A stretch of 64,000 bases of DNA from Photobacterium sp. SKA34 (GTDB taxonomy: Bacteria; Pseudomonadota; Gammaproteobacteria; Enterobacterales; Vibrionaceae): contig NZ_CH724144.1 in assembly GCF_000153325.1 (NCBI RefSeq), forward strand, positions 423,598 through 487,597, in the 5' to 3' direction. How positions within the stretch are numbered: position 1 is the stretch's first letter; each line of letters starts with the position of its first letter. A model generated the notes under the pieces. That model did no database searches. It worked only from the letters and a program-made list of their open reading frames with translations, and was not told where the DNA came from. Positions 26,892 to 38,001 of this stretch are shown here, piece by piece. Both the position numbers and the translations under genes were made by a program.

Positions 26892-27788
26892 ATGAGTATA
26901 GCAATGTTAGATACATTGAAAGAGCAACAGCGGGGACGATTGATCACGGTCTTTGGCGTGATGGTATTGAGTTTTGATACGCTACTCGTGCGTTTAATTG
27001 ATAGTAATGAATGGACGTTAATTTTCTGGCGTGGTTTTTTACCTGCTGTCATGTTGTTTATTGTACAGTGGTATTCAGATAAAAAACTGATCAAGCAACA
27101 TTTACTACGCCCGTCGTTGTTAACCTTAATTACAGCTGGATTGTTCAGTGCATCCACTATTTGTTTTGTGTTATCACTGAATAATACTCAAGTTGCTAGT
27201 ACCTTGGTTATTACCAATACCGCACCATTATTTACTGCGGTCATTGGTTTTTTCTTCTTAAAAGAGAAGTTAGATAAAGCAACGATCATTGCGATTATTA
27301 TTGCTGTTGGTGGGATTGGGTTAGTGTTTGGTTATCATCCTACTACTGATGAGCTGAGAGGGGATTCACTTGCTTTGGTTTCTGCTGTTGCGATAGCTGT
27401 TTATCTTGTGGCGCTTCGTAAGACTCAGGGACAGTTAGGTTCTATTTATATTATTCTTGCTGGTGTATTTACATCGATTATTTCGCTCTGTGTTGGGGCT
27501 AAACCGTTTGTACTGGACATGCAGCATGCTATTTATATGTTCTTACTCGGTGGGGTTGTGATCCCATTATCTTTTTATTTGATTGCTCATGGCCCACGTT
27601 ATTTACCAGCGGCTGAAACCAGTTTGATCTTGTTACTTGAAGTGCTTTTTGGTCCGTTGTTGGTATGGTTGATCCTTGGTGAAACACCAACAGCCAATGT
27701 GTTGGTAGGCTCTGCTGCCGTTGTACTGACCTTATCCTGTTTATTTGCTTGGCAGTGGCGAAAACAACTTAAAACATCAAGTCACTAA
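26892..27788 (+). CDS. DMT-superfamily (EamA) transporter
   Basis: A 298-residue inner-membrane protein with ten predicted hydrophobic segments arranged as two EamA repeats (about 20-145 and 155-290). The first repeat ends FFFLKEKLDKATIIAIIIAVGGIGLVF, the second ETSLILLLEVLFGPLLVWLILGETP, both typical EamA ends with a conserved E/GE. The family exports or imports metabolites such as amino acids and nucleotides; the substrate here is unknown. No clear ribosome binding site; an alternative ATG lies at 26904. Confidence 0.85.
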   Translation: MSIAMLDTLKEQQRGRLITVFGVMVLSFDTLLVRLIDSNEWTLIFWRGFLPAVMLFIVQWYSDKKLIKQHLLRPSLLTLITAGLFSASTICFVLSLNNTQVASTLVITNTAPLFTAVIGFFFLKEKLDKATIIAIIIAVGGIGLVFGYHPTTDELRGDSLALVSAVAIAVYLVALRKTQGQLGSIYIILAGVFTSIISLCVGAKPFVLDMQHAIYMFLLGGVVIPLSFYLIAHGPRYLPAAETSLILLLEVLFGPLLVWLILGETPTANVLVGSAAVVLTLSCLFAWQWRKQLKTSSH

Positions 27789-27806
27789 CACTATATTTAG
27801 CTTGTA

Positions 27807-27833
27807 AAAAAGCCGACATTGCGTCGGCTTTTT
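27807..27833. terminator. Bidirectional terminator between the DMT gene and yciK
   Basis: AAAAAGCCGAC-ATTGC-GTCGGCTTTTT, an 11-bp perfect stem with A and T runs on both sides between convergent genes. Confidence 0.92.
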
Positions 27834-27861
27834 GTTTATATCTCAACGATAAGCTTTATTC

Positions 27862-28629
27862 TTATTCACAATGGCTGTGAGACGATGATGGCTTAGGCTG
27901 GGCATCAATACATTTACCAGTAACATGACGGCTTTCAGGGCCCATTAGATACACATAGAGCGGTATGATATCTTTTGGTGTTTTAAGCTGCTTTGCATCT
28001 TCTGCTGGGAAGGCTTTGGCACGCATTCCCGTTCTTGTACCACCAGGATTTATAGCATTTACTTGTACATTGGTGTTGCTTAATTCATCAGCAAGGACTT
28101 GCATCATACCCTCGGTCGCAAATTTTGAAATAGCATAACTGCCCCAAAATGCGCGCCCACTATGGCCAACGGTTGATGATGTAAAAATAATTCTGCCATC
28201 GGGCGATTTCTTGATAAATGGAATGACAGCCTGAGTTAGTAAAAACTGCGCTTTTACATTGACTTGCATGACATCATCAAAGGTCGATTCTTCAATTTGT
28301 TCTAGTGGGCTAAGCACGCCCAAGATCCCTGCGTTATGCAATACGCCATCTAGGCGACCAAATTGCTGCTCGATGGTATCCACCATATCGAGATAGTGTT
28401 GTTTAGTCGCACCCATTAAATCTAAAGGGATAATAGCTGGCTGTATGTAGCCCAAATCTTCAATTTCATCATAAACGGCTTCAAGTTTTGAGACTGTTTT
28501 TCCGAGTAAAATAACCGTTGCACCATGGGCTGCATATTGAATAGCGGCTTCGCGTCCAATACCATCACCAGCACCGGTTACTAAAATGACACGATCTTTA
28601 AGAGAATCAGCAGCGTTATGGTATTTCAC
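27862..28629 (-). CDS. yciK: YciK family short-chain oxidoreductase
   Basis: A 255-residue SDR. The cofactor motif TGAGDGIGREAA near residue 18, NAGILG near 95, the catalytic Ser in TSSTVG and the Tyr-x-x-x-Lys in GSYAISKFA near 165-170 are complete. The start YHNAADSLKDRVILVTGAGDGIG fits YciK of E. coli. The physiological substrate is unknown. The tail PSSSHSHCE is unusually rich in Ser and His. It is divergent from sohB. Confidence 0.92.
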   Translation of the reverse strand: MKYHNAADSLKDRVILVTGAGDGIGREAAIQYAAHGATVILLGKTVSKLEAVYDEIEDLGYIQPAIIPLDLMGATKQHYLDMVDTIEQQFGRLDGVLHNAGILGVLSPLEQIEESTFDDVMQVNVKAQFLLTQAVIPFIKKSPDGRIIFTSSTVGHSGRAFWGSYAISKFATEGMMQVLADELSNTNVQVNAINPGGTRTGMRAKAFPAEDAKQLKTPKDIIPLYVYLMGPESRHVTGKCIDAQPKPSSSHSHCE

Positions 28630-28897
28630 GTTAGCATCCTTCCAATGTTGTTTTTTATTGTTATTTGACTGATTTTTCGCCGAAGAACTCTACCAAGTAT
28701 TGAGCTTGGTAACAATTTAGATTACTACTAGACAAAACATATCAGAATTTACTCGCTGATTAAATTTCCTTTCATCTTAAGACGTGATCTATAAACCGAT
28801 TCATTACATTTTTCTGAAAGAGAAGATAGCGATAAACGTGATAACACAGTTACAATAACGGTTGGCACTTTTTACTGCCAACAAAGAGGATTGGATA

Positions 28898-29959
28898 TTG
28901 GAATTTTTATTTGATTATGGACTATTTTTCGCCAAAATCGCGACAGTGGTTGTTGCTATTGTTGGTGTCTTGGTACTAGTAAAAGCATTGAATGGTCGTC
29001 ATGGTTCGCAGAAAGGTGAACTGGAAGTGAGTGATCTGACAGAACAATATAAAGACACTGTAAACCAACTTGAATCTCACTTATTTGATAAAGCGTTATT
29101 AAAAGTACGCAATAAAGCAGATAAGAAATCAGAGAAAGAAAAAGATAAAGCTCGCCAACAAGAAGTGAAACAAGCAGCTAAAAATGGCAGCTTAGAAACA
29201 TCACGTGATCCCCGTTTATTTGTTATTGATTTTCGCGGTAGTATTGATGCGCGTGAAGTGTCGTCATTACGTGAAGAGATCACGGCAATTCTAGCGGTTG
29301 CTATTGAAGGTGATGAAGTGCTATTACGCTTAGAAACGGGCGGCGGTATGGTACATGGTTATGGCCTAGCATCATCTCAACTTGATCGTTTAAAAGCGTC
29401 AGGTATCAAGCTGACTATTGCTGTCGATAAAGTAGCAGCAAGTGGCGGTTATATGATGGCATGTGTTGCTGATAAAATTGTTTCAGCACCGTTTGCAATT
29501 GTTGGCTCAATTGGCGTTATTGCTCAACTACCAAACTTTAATAAAGTATTGAAAAAGAACGATATTGACTACGAGCAAATCACCGCTGGTGAGTTTAAGC
29601 GTACATTAACCATGTTTGGTGAGAATACTGATAAAGCACGTGAAAAGTTCCAGATGGAAATCGAAGAAACTCACGGCTTATTTAAGAACTTTATTGCAGC
29701 CCACCGTCCAGATCTAGATCTTGAAAAAGTGGCAACGGGCGAGCATTGGTTCGGACAACAAGCATTTGATTTAGGTTTGGTTGATCAGATATCAACCAGT
29801 GATGATTTGATCACTGAAGCGTGTAAAGAACGTGAAGTACTTAAAGTAAAATATGTTCGTCGTAAGAAGCTTGCTGAGAAACTAGCAGGCGCATCAAGCG
29901 AAGCTGCGGATAGTTTACTGATGAAGTGGGTTGCGCGTGGTCAGCGTCCATTTATGTAA
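28898..29959 (+). CDS. sohB: SohB inner-membrane serine protease
   Basis: A 353-residue protein of the SppA/SohB (S49) family. An N-terminal membrane segment (about 8-30) precedes a charged linker and the protease domain, with the catalytic Ser in KVAASGGYMMACVADKI and the GSIGVIAQ segment. The start is taken as TTG at 28898, giving MEFLFDYGLFFAK as in SohB proteins, because AAGAGGA ends seven bases before it. A frame-open upstream TTG at 28862 would put the start within a hairpin and lacks an SD. Confidence 0.92.
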   Translation: MEFLFDYGLFFAKIATVVVAIVGVLVLVKALNGRHGSQKGELEVSDLTEQYKDTVNQLESHLFDKALLKVRNKADKKSEKEKDKARQQEVKQAAKNGSLETSRDPRLFVIDFRGSIDAREVSSLREEITAILAVAIEGDEVLLRLETGGGMVHGYGLASSQLDRLKASGIKLTIAVDKVAASGGYMMACVADKIVSAPFAIVGSIGVIAQLPNFNKVLKKNDIDYEQITAGEFKRTLTMFGENTDKAREKFQMEIEETHGLFKNFIAAHRPDLDLEKVATGEHWFGQQAFDLGLVDQISTSDDLITEACKEREVLKVKYVRRKKLAEKLAGASSEAADSLLMKWVARGQRPFM

Positions 29960-29978
29960 ATATTTATTCTCTTAGATT

Positions 29979-30005
29979 AAAAAACCCGCTTGTGCGGGTT
30001 TTTTT
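29979..30005. terminator. Terminator between sohB and yciN
   Basis: AAAAAACCCGC-TTGT-GCGGGTTTTTTT, a strong stem between convergent genes with T runs on both strands. Confidence 0.93.
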
Positions 30006-30018
30006 ATTCTCATCCGTT

Positions 30019-30267
30019 TTAGCTTGCTAGCGTAAACTCAGGAGAAAGTTTGTGTGCGAGCATTTTGAACATATTGAAAACAACAGTGGTGTTTGGTGTT
30101 GGTAATCCTTGATCATCAAGGAAGTATTCACCTTTGAAAATTAATACACCATCGCGTTCTTCGACAGAAGTTGCACGCATCCCATCAATATAAGACTCTT
30201 GATCTTGAATGATTTGGTTAGCAATCATTAGTAAATCTGTTGATGAAATTGGGTTTTTATCACTCAT
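30019..30267 (-). CDS. yciN: YciN family protein (DUF2498)
   Basis: An 82-residue protein matching YciN, with the conserved GVLIFKGEYFLDDQGLPT and VFNMFKMLAHKLSPE stretches. Function unknown; found beside topA in E. coli as it is here, divergently oriented. The length fits the family (83 in E. coli). Confidence 0.93.
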   Translation of the reverse strand: MSDKNPISSTDLLMIANQIIQDQESYIDGMRATSVEERDGVLIFKGEYFLDDQGLPTPNTTVVFNMFKMLAHKLSPEFTLAS

Positions 30268-30887
30268 AGTAAAGTCTCAAACAATCTAATAGCTTGCATA
30301 GTCTATTTAACTTAATTGAATAAAACAAATAAACAAAAATGCAGGGTGTTTATTATTTAATCAATATTAAGGTATGTTTTGTTTTAATGTCTTTAATTGT
30401 GTGACTAAATACATAAAAAATTTTTTACGCTAGTCAGTGATATTAGATAAATGGTAATGATCTGCGCAAATTCATGCCTAATTTATTTGGTGGTGGCGAA
30501 TAGCTTTTGTAAAATCACATTTCCTTCGACTATATTTTTTTAAATCATACTGTTATTTGATGGTTTGTTATATTACATTTATGTTATACATTTTGTTAAC
30601 AATTGGGGAAGGTGCAACCAAACAGACCGATTTCGTTAAAAAGCAGTTGACCTTCTTGTATTCTAGCCCAATATGTAAATAGAATTTTACGTAGTGGCAA
30701 TGAAATTTTTCATTGCAAAAATGTTTGATTACGAAAAAGATCATAGGCAATCATATTAATTCACTGCTCCTATCTTTTTATGATTAGTGACTTAATGAGA
30801 TTGGTTGAATGTTGCTGAATTACCCCGTAATCCAGTAATAATTTTTATTTTTATATTTAGCGAGCACGAGGACGTAATAGAGTCATT
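30268..30887. promoter_or_regulatory. 620-base AT-rich region upstream of topA
   Basis: Divergent yciN and topA promoters must lie here. Visible: a perfect 20-base inverted repeat GCAATGAAA-TT-TTTCATTGC at 30697-30716, a TTGACC at about 30647 with weak -10 candidates downstream, and runs of T (30361-30600). No ORF of worth. The length and AT-richness are consistent with supercoiling-sensitive control of topA, but that is inference. Confidence 0.4.
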
Positions 30888-33542
30888 ATGGGTAGATCTC
30901 TCGTTATCGTGGAGTCCCCCGCCAAGGCTAAAACGATTAATAAGTACTTGGGTAAGGATTTCATTGTTAAGTCAAGTGTTGGTCACGTTCGTGATTTACC
31001 AACAGGTGCACGTAGTAATGGCAAGAAAGCCGCGGCAACATCGACTAAAGGGTTGAGTGTTGAAGATAAAGCACGCATCAAGCAAGAGAAAGACCGTAAA
31101 GCGCTGATCAGTAAAATGGGGGTTGATCCCTATGATGATTGGAACGCGCATTACGAAGTGCTTCCGGGTAAAGAAAAAGTCGTTAATGAATTACAAAAAC
31201 TAGCAGCGGACGCTGACTATGTTTATCTCGCAACTGATTTGGACCGCGAAGGAGAAGCCATTGCGTGGCACCTTCGTGAGATCATCGGTGGCGATGATGC
31301 ACGCTATAAGCGCGTTGTGTTCAACGAAATTACAAAGAATGCAATTCAGCAGGCCTTTGAAGAGCCTGGTGAACTTAATATTGATGGTGTAAACGCACAG
31401 CAAGCACGTCGTTTTTTAGACCGTGTTGTTGGCTTTATGGTTTCACCATTATTGTGGAAAAAAGTCGCTCGTGGTTTATCTGCGGGTCGTGTTCAGTCTG
31501 TAGCGGTAAAATTAATCGTTGAACGTGAACGCGAAATTAATGCTTTTGATCCTGAAGAGTTTTGGGATATCCACGCTGACACACTAACAGTCGGTAAAGA
31601 TGCGTTACGTTTAATGGTGGCTCAACAGGCGGGTAAAACATTCCGTCCTGTTAATGAAAAAGACACCATGGCTGCAAAAGCGTTACTTGAAAAAGCAGCG
31701 TATGAAGTGATTGATCGTGAAGATCGTCCAACTAGCAGTAAGCCATCAGCGCCATACATTACCTCAACACTTCAACAAGCGGCGAGTACGCGCTTAGGTT
31801 ATGGTGTTAAGCGTACAATGGGCTTAGCGCAACGTTTATACGAAGCGGGTCACATTACCTACATGCGTACTGACTCAACCAACCTTTCTAAAGAAGCGGT
31901 TGAATCAGCACGTGAGTTTATTGGTAGTGAGTATGGCGATGAATATTTGCCAAAAGTGGCCAATGTTTATGGCAGTAAGAAAAATGCGCAAGAAGCGCAC
32001 GAAGCGATTCGCCCTTCTCACGTAGAAATGAAAGCTGAAAACCTAGAAGGTATGGAAGCCGATGCGGTTAAGTTATATGACTTAATTTGGCGTCAATTCG
32101 TATCATGTCAGATGGTGCCAGCGAAATACGATTCGAGCACGATTACGGTAAAAGCGGGTGACTTTAGCTTAAAAGCGAAAGGTCGTACGTTACGTTTTGC
32201 AGGTTGGACACTAGTACAGCGTCCATCTGGTAAAAATGAAGATACTACGCTGCCTATGGTTAACGTGGGCGACGTATTGAAGCTAGAACAACTCGAACCT
32301 AAGCAACACTTTACTAAGCCGCCAGCGCGCTTTACAGAAGCTGCATTGGTTAAAGAGCTAGAAAAGCGTGGCATTGGTCGTCCATCAACTTATGCATCTA
32401 TTATTTCAACGATTCAAGATCGTGGTTATGTGCGTGTTGATCAGCGTCGTTTTTATGCTGAGAAGATGGGTGAGATTGTTTCAGATCGCTTAGACGGTAG
32501 TTTCCCTGATTTGATGGATTTCGATTTTACTGCCCGTATGGAAGGTAACCTCGATAAAATCGCTGAAGGTGAGAAAAACTGGAAAAAAGTACTTGATGAG
32601 TTCTTCTCTGATTTTACGACTGAGCTTGAAAAAGCTGAGCTTGATGAATCAGAAGGTGGCATGAAGCCAAACAATATCGTATTAACTGATATTGAATGTC
32701 CAACATGTTCTCGTCCAATGGGTATTCGTACCGCATCAACGGGTGTATTCCTCGGTTGTTCTGGCTACGCATTGCCACCTAAAGAGCGTTGTAAAACAAC
32801 GATTAACTTAGGTAACGAAGATGGCATTGTTAACGTACTTGAAGAAGACGTTGAAACGGCAGCATTGCGCGCGAAGAAACGTTGTCCGATTTGTAGTACA
32901 GCAATGGATGCTTACCTGATTGATAAAGATCGTAAACTACACGTTTGTGGTAATAACCCAAGCTGTGAAGGTTACATTGTCGAAAAAGGTGAGTTTAAGC
33001 TTAAAGGCTATGAAGGTCCGCTAATTGAATGTGACAAGTGCGGCTCTGATATGGAACTGAAAAATGGTCGCTTCGGTAAGTACATGGGCTGTACTAATGA
33101 AAGCTGTAAGAATACGCGTAAGATTCTGAAAAATGGTGAAATTGCGCCACCTAAAGAGGATCCAGTACATCTTCCTGAAATACCTTGTACGCAAGATACT
33201 AATGCTTACTTTGTACTTCGTGACGGCGCGTCTGGTTTGTTTATGGCGGCAAGTACGTTCCCTAAATCGCGTGAAACACGTGCGCCGTTAGTGGAAGAGT
33301 TAGTCCGCTTTAAAGATCGTCTATCGCCTAAGTTTACTTACCTAACTGAAGCGCCAGTGGCAGATCCAGATGGTCTACCAACTGTGGTTCGTTTTGCTCG
33401 TAAGAGTAAAGAAAACTACGTGCGTTCTGAGATTGACGGTAAGCCTTCAGGTTGGACTGCACTTTACGTTGATGGTAAGTGGGAAATCACGGACAAACGT
33501 AAAAAGCCAAAGAAAGAGAAAGCAGAAAAAGAGACAAAGTAA
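30888..33542 (+). CDS. topA: DNA topoisomerase I
   Basis: An 884-residue type IA topoisomerase that relaxes negative supercoils. The TOPRIM domain begins [19 protein letters not shown] and has the acidic triad [13 protein letters not shown]; the active-site Tyr lies in [13 protein letters not shown] near residue 325. Further signatures are [14 protein letters not shown] and [12 protein letters not shown]. The C-terminal part carries zinc-ribbon cysteine sets beginning [17 protein letters not shown] and CDKCGSDM, then topo I C-terminal repeats and a Lys/Glu-rich tail. Length is close to E. coli TopA (865). Confidence 0.97.
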   Translation: MGRSLVIVESPAKAKTINKYLGKDFIVKSSVGHVRDLPTGARSNGKKAAATSTKGLSVEDKARIKQEKDRKALISKMGVDPYDDWNAHYEVLPGKEKVVNELQKLAADADYVYLATDLDREGEAIAWHLREIIGGDDARYKRVVFNEITKNAIQQAFEEPGELNIDGVNAQQARRFLDRVVGFMVSPLLWKKVARGLSAGRVQSVAVKLIVEREREINAFDPEEFWDIHADTLTVGKDALRLMVAQQAGKTFRPVNEKDTMAAKALLEKAAYEVIDREDRPTSSKPSAPYITSTLQQAASTRLGYGVKRTMGLAQRLYEAGHITYMRTDSTNLSKEAVESAREFIGSEYGDEYLPKVANVYGSKKNAQEAHEAIRPSHVEMKAENLEGMEADAVKLYDLIWRQFVSCQMVPAKYDSSTITVKAGDFSLKAKGRTLRFAGWTLVQRPSGKNEDTTLPMVNVGDVLKLEQLEPKQHFTKPPARFTEAALVKELEKRGIGRPSTYASIISTIQDRGYVRVDQRRFYAEKMGEIVSDRLDGSFPDLMDFDFTARMEGNLDKIAEGEKNWKKVLDEFFSDFTTELEKAELDESEGGMKPNNIVLTDIECPTCSRPMGIRTASTGVFLGCSGYALPPKERCKTTINLGNEDGIVNVLEEDVETAALRAKKRCPICSTAMDAYLIDKDRKLHVCGNNPSCEGYIVEKGEFKLKGYEGPLIECDKCGSDMELKNGRFGKYMGCTNESCKNTRKILKNGEIAPPKEDPVHLPEIPCTQDTNAYFVLRDGASGLFMAASTFPKSRETRAPLVEELVRFKDRLSPKFTYLTEAPVADPDGLPTVVRFARKSKENYVRSEIDGKPSGWTALYVDGKWEITDKRKKPKKEKAEKETK

Positions 33543-33558
33543 TCTTGATTTCTCGCTA

Positions 33559-33592
33559 AAAAACGCCATCAGTTAATACTGATGGCGTTTTT
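33559..33592 (+). terminator. Terminator after topA
   Basis: AAAAACGCCATCAGT-TAAT-ACTGATGGCGTTTTT, a perfect 15-bp stem; likely serves both topA and the convergent miaE gene. Confidence 0.93.
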
Positions 33593-33643
33593 GTTTTTTA
33601 GCGTACAAAACATCTAATAGCGGTGATGAGTGTAAATATAACC

Positions 33644-34423
33644 TTATTCAGGTACACCACTGTGGAAACGGAAAGTGTTGTCAGGCGCCTGAATTAGCTC
33701 TGCTTCTTTTGCACCAATCACATTGACACGCTCACTTATATCCTGACCCGCAATTTTTTCAGCAAGCGTTAAATAATCTTGATAATGGCGAGCTTCTGAG
33801 CGTAATAACGAGATATAAAACTTTTTGAGTTCAGGGTCTAAATAAGGCGCTAACTTGGCAAAACGTTCACAAGAGCGCGCTTCAATGTAAGCACCAACGA
33901 TGAGCTTATCGATTAATGTTGCCGGCTCATGGGTTCGTACTGCTTTCATTAAGCCTTTGGCATAACGTCCCGCATGCAAGTTAGAGTAGGGAATATCACG
34001 TTTTTCCATGATCTCTAACACTTGCTCAAAATGGTGAAATTCTTCTTTAATTAAGCGCACCATTTTTTCAATGAGTTCTTCACCATAAGGAAAGTCAGGA
34101 CGAGCGACCAATGGTGCAGACAAGCCATTTTTTTTGTTATGGAATAGCGCTGTAGAGCGATTAGCACCGCCGTAAACAAAATCTTCATAAGGCTTTGCCC
34201 ATGCAAGTAGCGCTTCACCACTGGCTTTATCAACTGCGTATTTACGTACCATGAACATCGCCGTTTGGCTGGCTTTTAGTTCACAGTTACAGTGATCAAC
34301 CAACAATGCAGTTAGGTTTTCTGGTTTACGAGCCTCTTCAATCCAGCTATCAGGCGTTTCACATTGAAGAAATTGTTTAATGGGCTGAAGTAGCTCATTG
34401 ATCATCTGTTGAGTGTTATCCAT
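33644..34423 (-). CDS. miaE: tRNA 2-methylthio-N6-isopentenyladenosine hydroxylase
   Basis: A 259-residue ferritin-like di-iron oxygenase that hydroxylates ms2i6A37 in tRNA. Di-iron ligands are visible in NCELKASQTAM near 45-55, EEFHHFEQVLEI near 130-140, IEARSCERFAKL near 180 and LRSEARHYQDYL near 205. MiaE occurs in Salmonella, Pseudomonas and vibrios but not E. coli K-12. It follows the membrane coiled-coil gene on the minus strand, separated by a terminator-like hairpin at 34454. Confidence 0.93.
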   Translation of the reverse strand: MDNTQQMINELLQPIKQFLQCETPDSWIEEARKPENLTALLVDHCNCELKASQTAMFMVRKYAVDKASGEALLAWAKPYEDFVYGGANRSTALFHNKKNGLSAPLVARPDFPYGEELIEKMVRLIKEEFHHFEQVLEIMEKRDIPYSNLHAGRYAKGLMKAVRTHEPATLIDKLIVGAYIEARSCERFAKLAPYLDPELKKFYISLLRSEARHYQDYLTLAEKIAGQDISERVNVIGAKEAELIQAPDNTFRFHSGVPE

Positions 34424-34453
34424 AAGGCGTATCTTTTTATTGTTATAAGACGT

Positions 34454-34477
34454 AAAAAAGGCCGCTACTGCGACCTT
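34454..34477 (-). terminator. Hairpin between the membrane coiled-coil gene and miaE
   Basis: On the minus strand AAGGTCGC-AGTA-GCGGCCTT (one mismatch) is followed by TTTTTT. It ends the 34514-35275 gene or attenuates readthrough into miaE, whose start is 31 bases further. Confidence 0.65.
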
Positions 34478-34513
34478 GGTAGATGAAGCTATTTTAAGCC
34501 AAAGTAAATCAAA

Positions 34514-35275
34514 TCACCATTTACGCTTTGGCTGGAATAAAACATCGAGATCGTCTTGGTCTTTATCTAGCTGTTGTTGGCGCTCTTGTTCATAGTTCAT
34601 TGATTGCTTGTTATCAATTTCATCAAGCATCAGCTGTAATTTTTCTCGTGCTTGGTTAGCATAGTTGTCATTTTTAGCTGAAAGAACATCAATGCCTTTC
34701 TTAAGCAATTGCTTTGCTGTACCAATTTGTCCTTTAATACGCGCTTCATTCGCGCGCTTAACGACATTTTCAATATTAATACGTAGTTGAATCGATTCTA
34801 AACGGGCATTCTCGTTAACAAATGCCTGAGTACCCATACGGCCTTTACTGTGCTCACTTTTTATCACTGTCTTCAAACGTTTGACAAGCTGTAGCATACC
34901 AATCGCTTGTTTGTCCGTATTCGGCACTTTAAAAGGGGTAATGTCGGCATTACTGTAATTAGCTTCTAAATGGGTAATTTGCTCGCTGACATTTTTTATA
35001 CGGAGAGTCAAAGAGCGATCATTAGGTGATGCTTCTGACATTTGTTGTAAAGCATCAACAATACGTTGGTTTAAGCAGACCAATAATTCTTTGCTATAAG
35101 GCAGGTGATGTGCATTACCGATTAACTCTTCAGTCGCATCAATAATCGCAATATGCTTAGCTAATTCTTGTTGTTTGATCGACTCTAAACGCTGGCGATA
35201 TTGAATAATAACGTTGTAGCCAACAATAAGCGCAAGTAACAGACCAATGAGGCCTATAACTAAAGGAATACTCAT
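34514..35275 (-). CDS. Membrane-anchored coiled-coil protein of unknown function
   Basis: A 253-residue protein. One N-terminal membrane segment (residues 3-24, LVIGLIGLLLALIVGYNVI) is followed by long helices rich in Gln, Glu, Lys and Leu with heptad-like spacing (for example about 70-110 and 150-225), and an acidic Gln/Asp-rich tail ending FQPKRKW. Such proteins next to cysB/topA are often labelled DNA repair protein in vibrio genomes, but nothing in the sequence shows enzymatic motifs. It is divergent from cysB. The topology suggests a cytoplasmic coiled coil tethered to the inner membrane. Confidence 0.7.
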   Translation of the reverse strand: MSIPLVIGLIGLLLALIVGYNVIIQYRQRLESIKQQELAKHIAIIDATEELIGNAHHLPYSKELLVCLNQRIVDALQQMSEASPNDRSLTLRIKNVSEQITHLEANYSNADITPFKVPNTDKQAIGMLQLVKRLKTVIKSEHSKGRMGTQAFVNENARLESIQLRINIENVVKRANEARIKGQIGTAKQLLKKGIDVLSAKNDNYANQAREKLQLMLDEIDNKQSMNYEQERQQQLDKDQDDLDVLFQPKRKW

Positions 35276-36642
<1,367 letters not shown>

Positions 36643-36662
36643 CTTTTTTGTTATCTATATTT

Positions 36663-36686
36663 AAAACCGCCACTCTTGGCGGTTTT
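36663..36686 (+). terminator. Terminator after cysB
   Basis: AAAACCGCCA-CTCT-TGGCGGTTTT, a perfect 10-bp stem, 21 bases after the cysB stop. Confidence 0.92.
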
Positions 36687-36758
36687 GTTGTTTATGGGAA
36701 GGCGTATTTAGGTATACACTAGCGCCTCTTGTTTTTATGTACCTTGAAGTTGCTATTT

Positions 36759-37949
36759 ATGACTTGCTATGCCAACACTTTTCACCAATTAGATACGTTA
36801 TTGACGAAAAATAAACAATATTGGCAGTTTGTTCCTTTTGCTGATAAGGGGTTTACATGGCATCAGCAACACCCTGAATTTTGTCGATGGTTACAGTCTA
36901 TTGATGATCAAAGTTTGCAGCAGTTGAATCAAGATCATGACGCACTATTAGCAGCGTTTGAGCCATGGATCCCTGATGCTAAAATATTAGCTGATTTAGC
37001 AAAAACGCCGTCGCTACAAAAAACAGAATACGAGTATCCTAAAAACTTTGATACAGGCATTCCTGGGCGTAAATGGCAACAAATCACAGCATTTAATCAT
37101 GTATTGCCACGCCTGAATTTACCATGGCTTGAATGGTGCGCGGGAAAAGGTTTTTTAGGGCGCGTATTATCGGTAACGCACCAGCAGCCAGTCACAAGTT
37201 TAGAATGGCAACCGCAATTATGTGTGGATGGTGAAGCTGCAGCGCAACAACTGGGATTAGATATCCATTTTGTTCAGGGCGACGCATTTGATGTAAGCAG
37301 CCAGCAATATATTAAAGAGCAGCAACATGCTGTTGCACTGCACGCATGTGGTGACTTGCATGTGTCGCTCATTAAACAAATTGTGGCGAAAAAAGGAAAG
37401 GCGTTGAGCATATCTCCGTGTTGCTACCATTTGATTCGAGATTTACATTATCAGCCGTTATCAACGGTTGCAAAATCGAGCCAACTACAGTTATCTAAGC
37501 ATGACCTACGTTTACCGCTACAAGAGACAGTGACGGCTGGAAATCGTGTTAAGCAACTTCGGTTTATAGAGGTTAGTTTTCGGTTAGGGTTTGATTTATT
37601 ACAGCGAAAAGTTAATCAATCTGATATCTATCTACCAGTCCCTAATGTACAAAAAGCGTTATTAGGTGAAGGTTTTAAATCTTTTTGTTGTTGGGCTGCA
37701 GATCAGAAAGGGATTGAGTTACCCGCTAACATTGATTTCGATTATTGGCAGCAACAAGGCGAACAACGCTTTGCGATAACAGAGCGGATGGAGTTAGTCC
37801 GTCAATTGTTTCGTCGACCATTAGAGTTATGGTTAGTGCTTGATCGTGTTTGTTATCTTGAAGAGTTTGGCTATGACGTATCGTTAGGGACATTCTGCAA
37901 AAAACAAATGACACCAAGAAATTTATTGATTCACGCAGAACGTTACTAA
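36759..37949 (+). CDS. SAM-dependent methyltransferase (Methyltransf_32 type)
   Basis: A 396-residue protein. The central SAM-binding region is recognised by LEWCAGKGFLGRVL near residue 125, QGDAFDV near 175, AVALHACGDLH near 195 and ISPCCYHL near 220, the pattern of the Methyltransf_32 family (related to METTL25/RRNAD1-type proteins). The target is not known. A frame-open TTG at 36729 would add ten residues but has no ribosome binding site; the ATG at 36759 with GAAG nine bases upstream is chosen. It lies between two terminators and is likely monocistronic. Confidence 0.78.
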   Translation: MTCYANTFHQLDTLLTKNKQYWQFVPFADKGFTWHQQHPEFCRWLQSIDDQSLQQLNQDHDALLAAFEPWIPDAKILADLAKTPSLQKTEYEYPKNFDTGIPGRKWQQITAFNHVLPRLNLPWLEWCAGKGFLGRVLSVTHQQPVTSLEWQPQLCVDGEAAAQQLGLDIHFVQGDAFDVSSQQYIKEQQHAVALHACGDLHVSLIKQIVAKKGKALSISPCCYHLIRDLHYQPLSTVAKSSQLQLSKHDLRLPLQETVTAGNRVKQLRFIEVSFRLGFDLLQRKVNQSDIYLPVPNVQKALLGEGFKSFCCWAADQKGIELPANIDFDYWQQQGEQRFAITERMELVRQLFRRPLELWLVLDRVCYLEEFGYDVSLGTFCKKQMTPRNLLIHAERY

Positions 37950-37966
37950 TTTTTTATCGGCAATAT

Positions 37967-37994
37967 AAAACCACCGTGAAATCATGGTGGTTTT
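37967..37994. terminator. Bidirectional terminator between the methyltransferase and the GGDEF-EAL gene
   Basis: AAAACCACCGTGA and TCATGGTGGTTTT pair with one G-U over a two-base loop, between convergent genes with T runs on both strands. Confidence 0.88.
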
Positions 37995-38001
37995 ATTGAT
38001 A

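Noticed and set aside
30805..31056. ORF overlapping the start of topA in another frame
   Set aside because: It overlaps the conserved TOPRIM coding region and has no motif or ribosome binding site.
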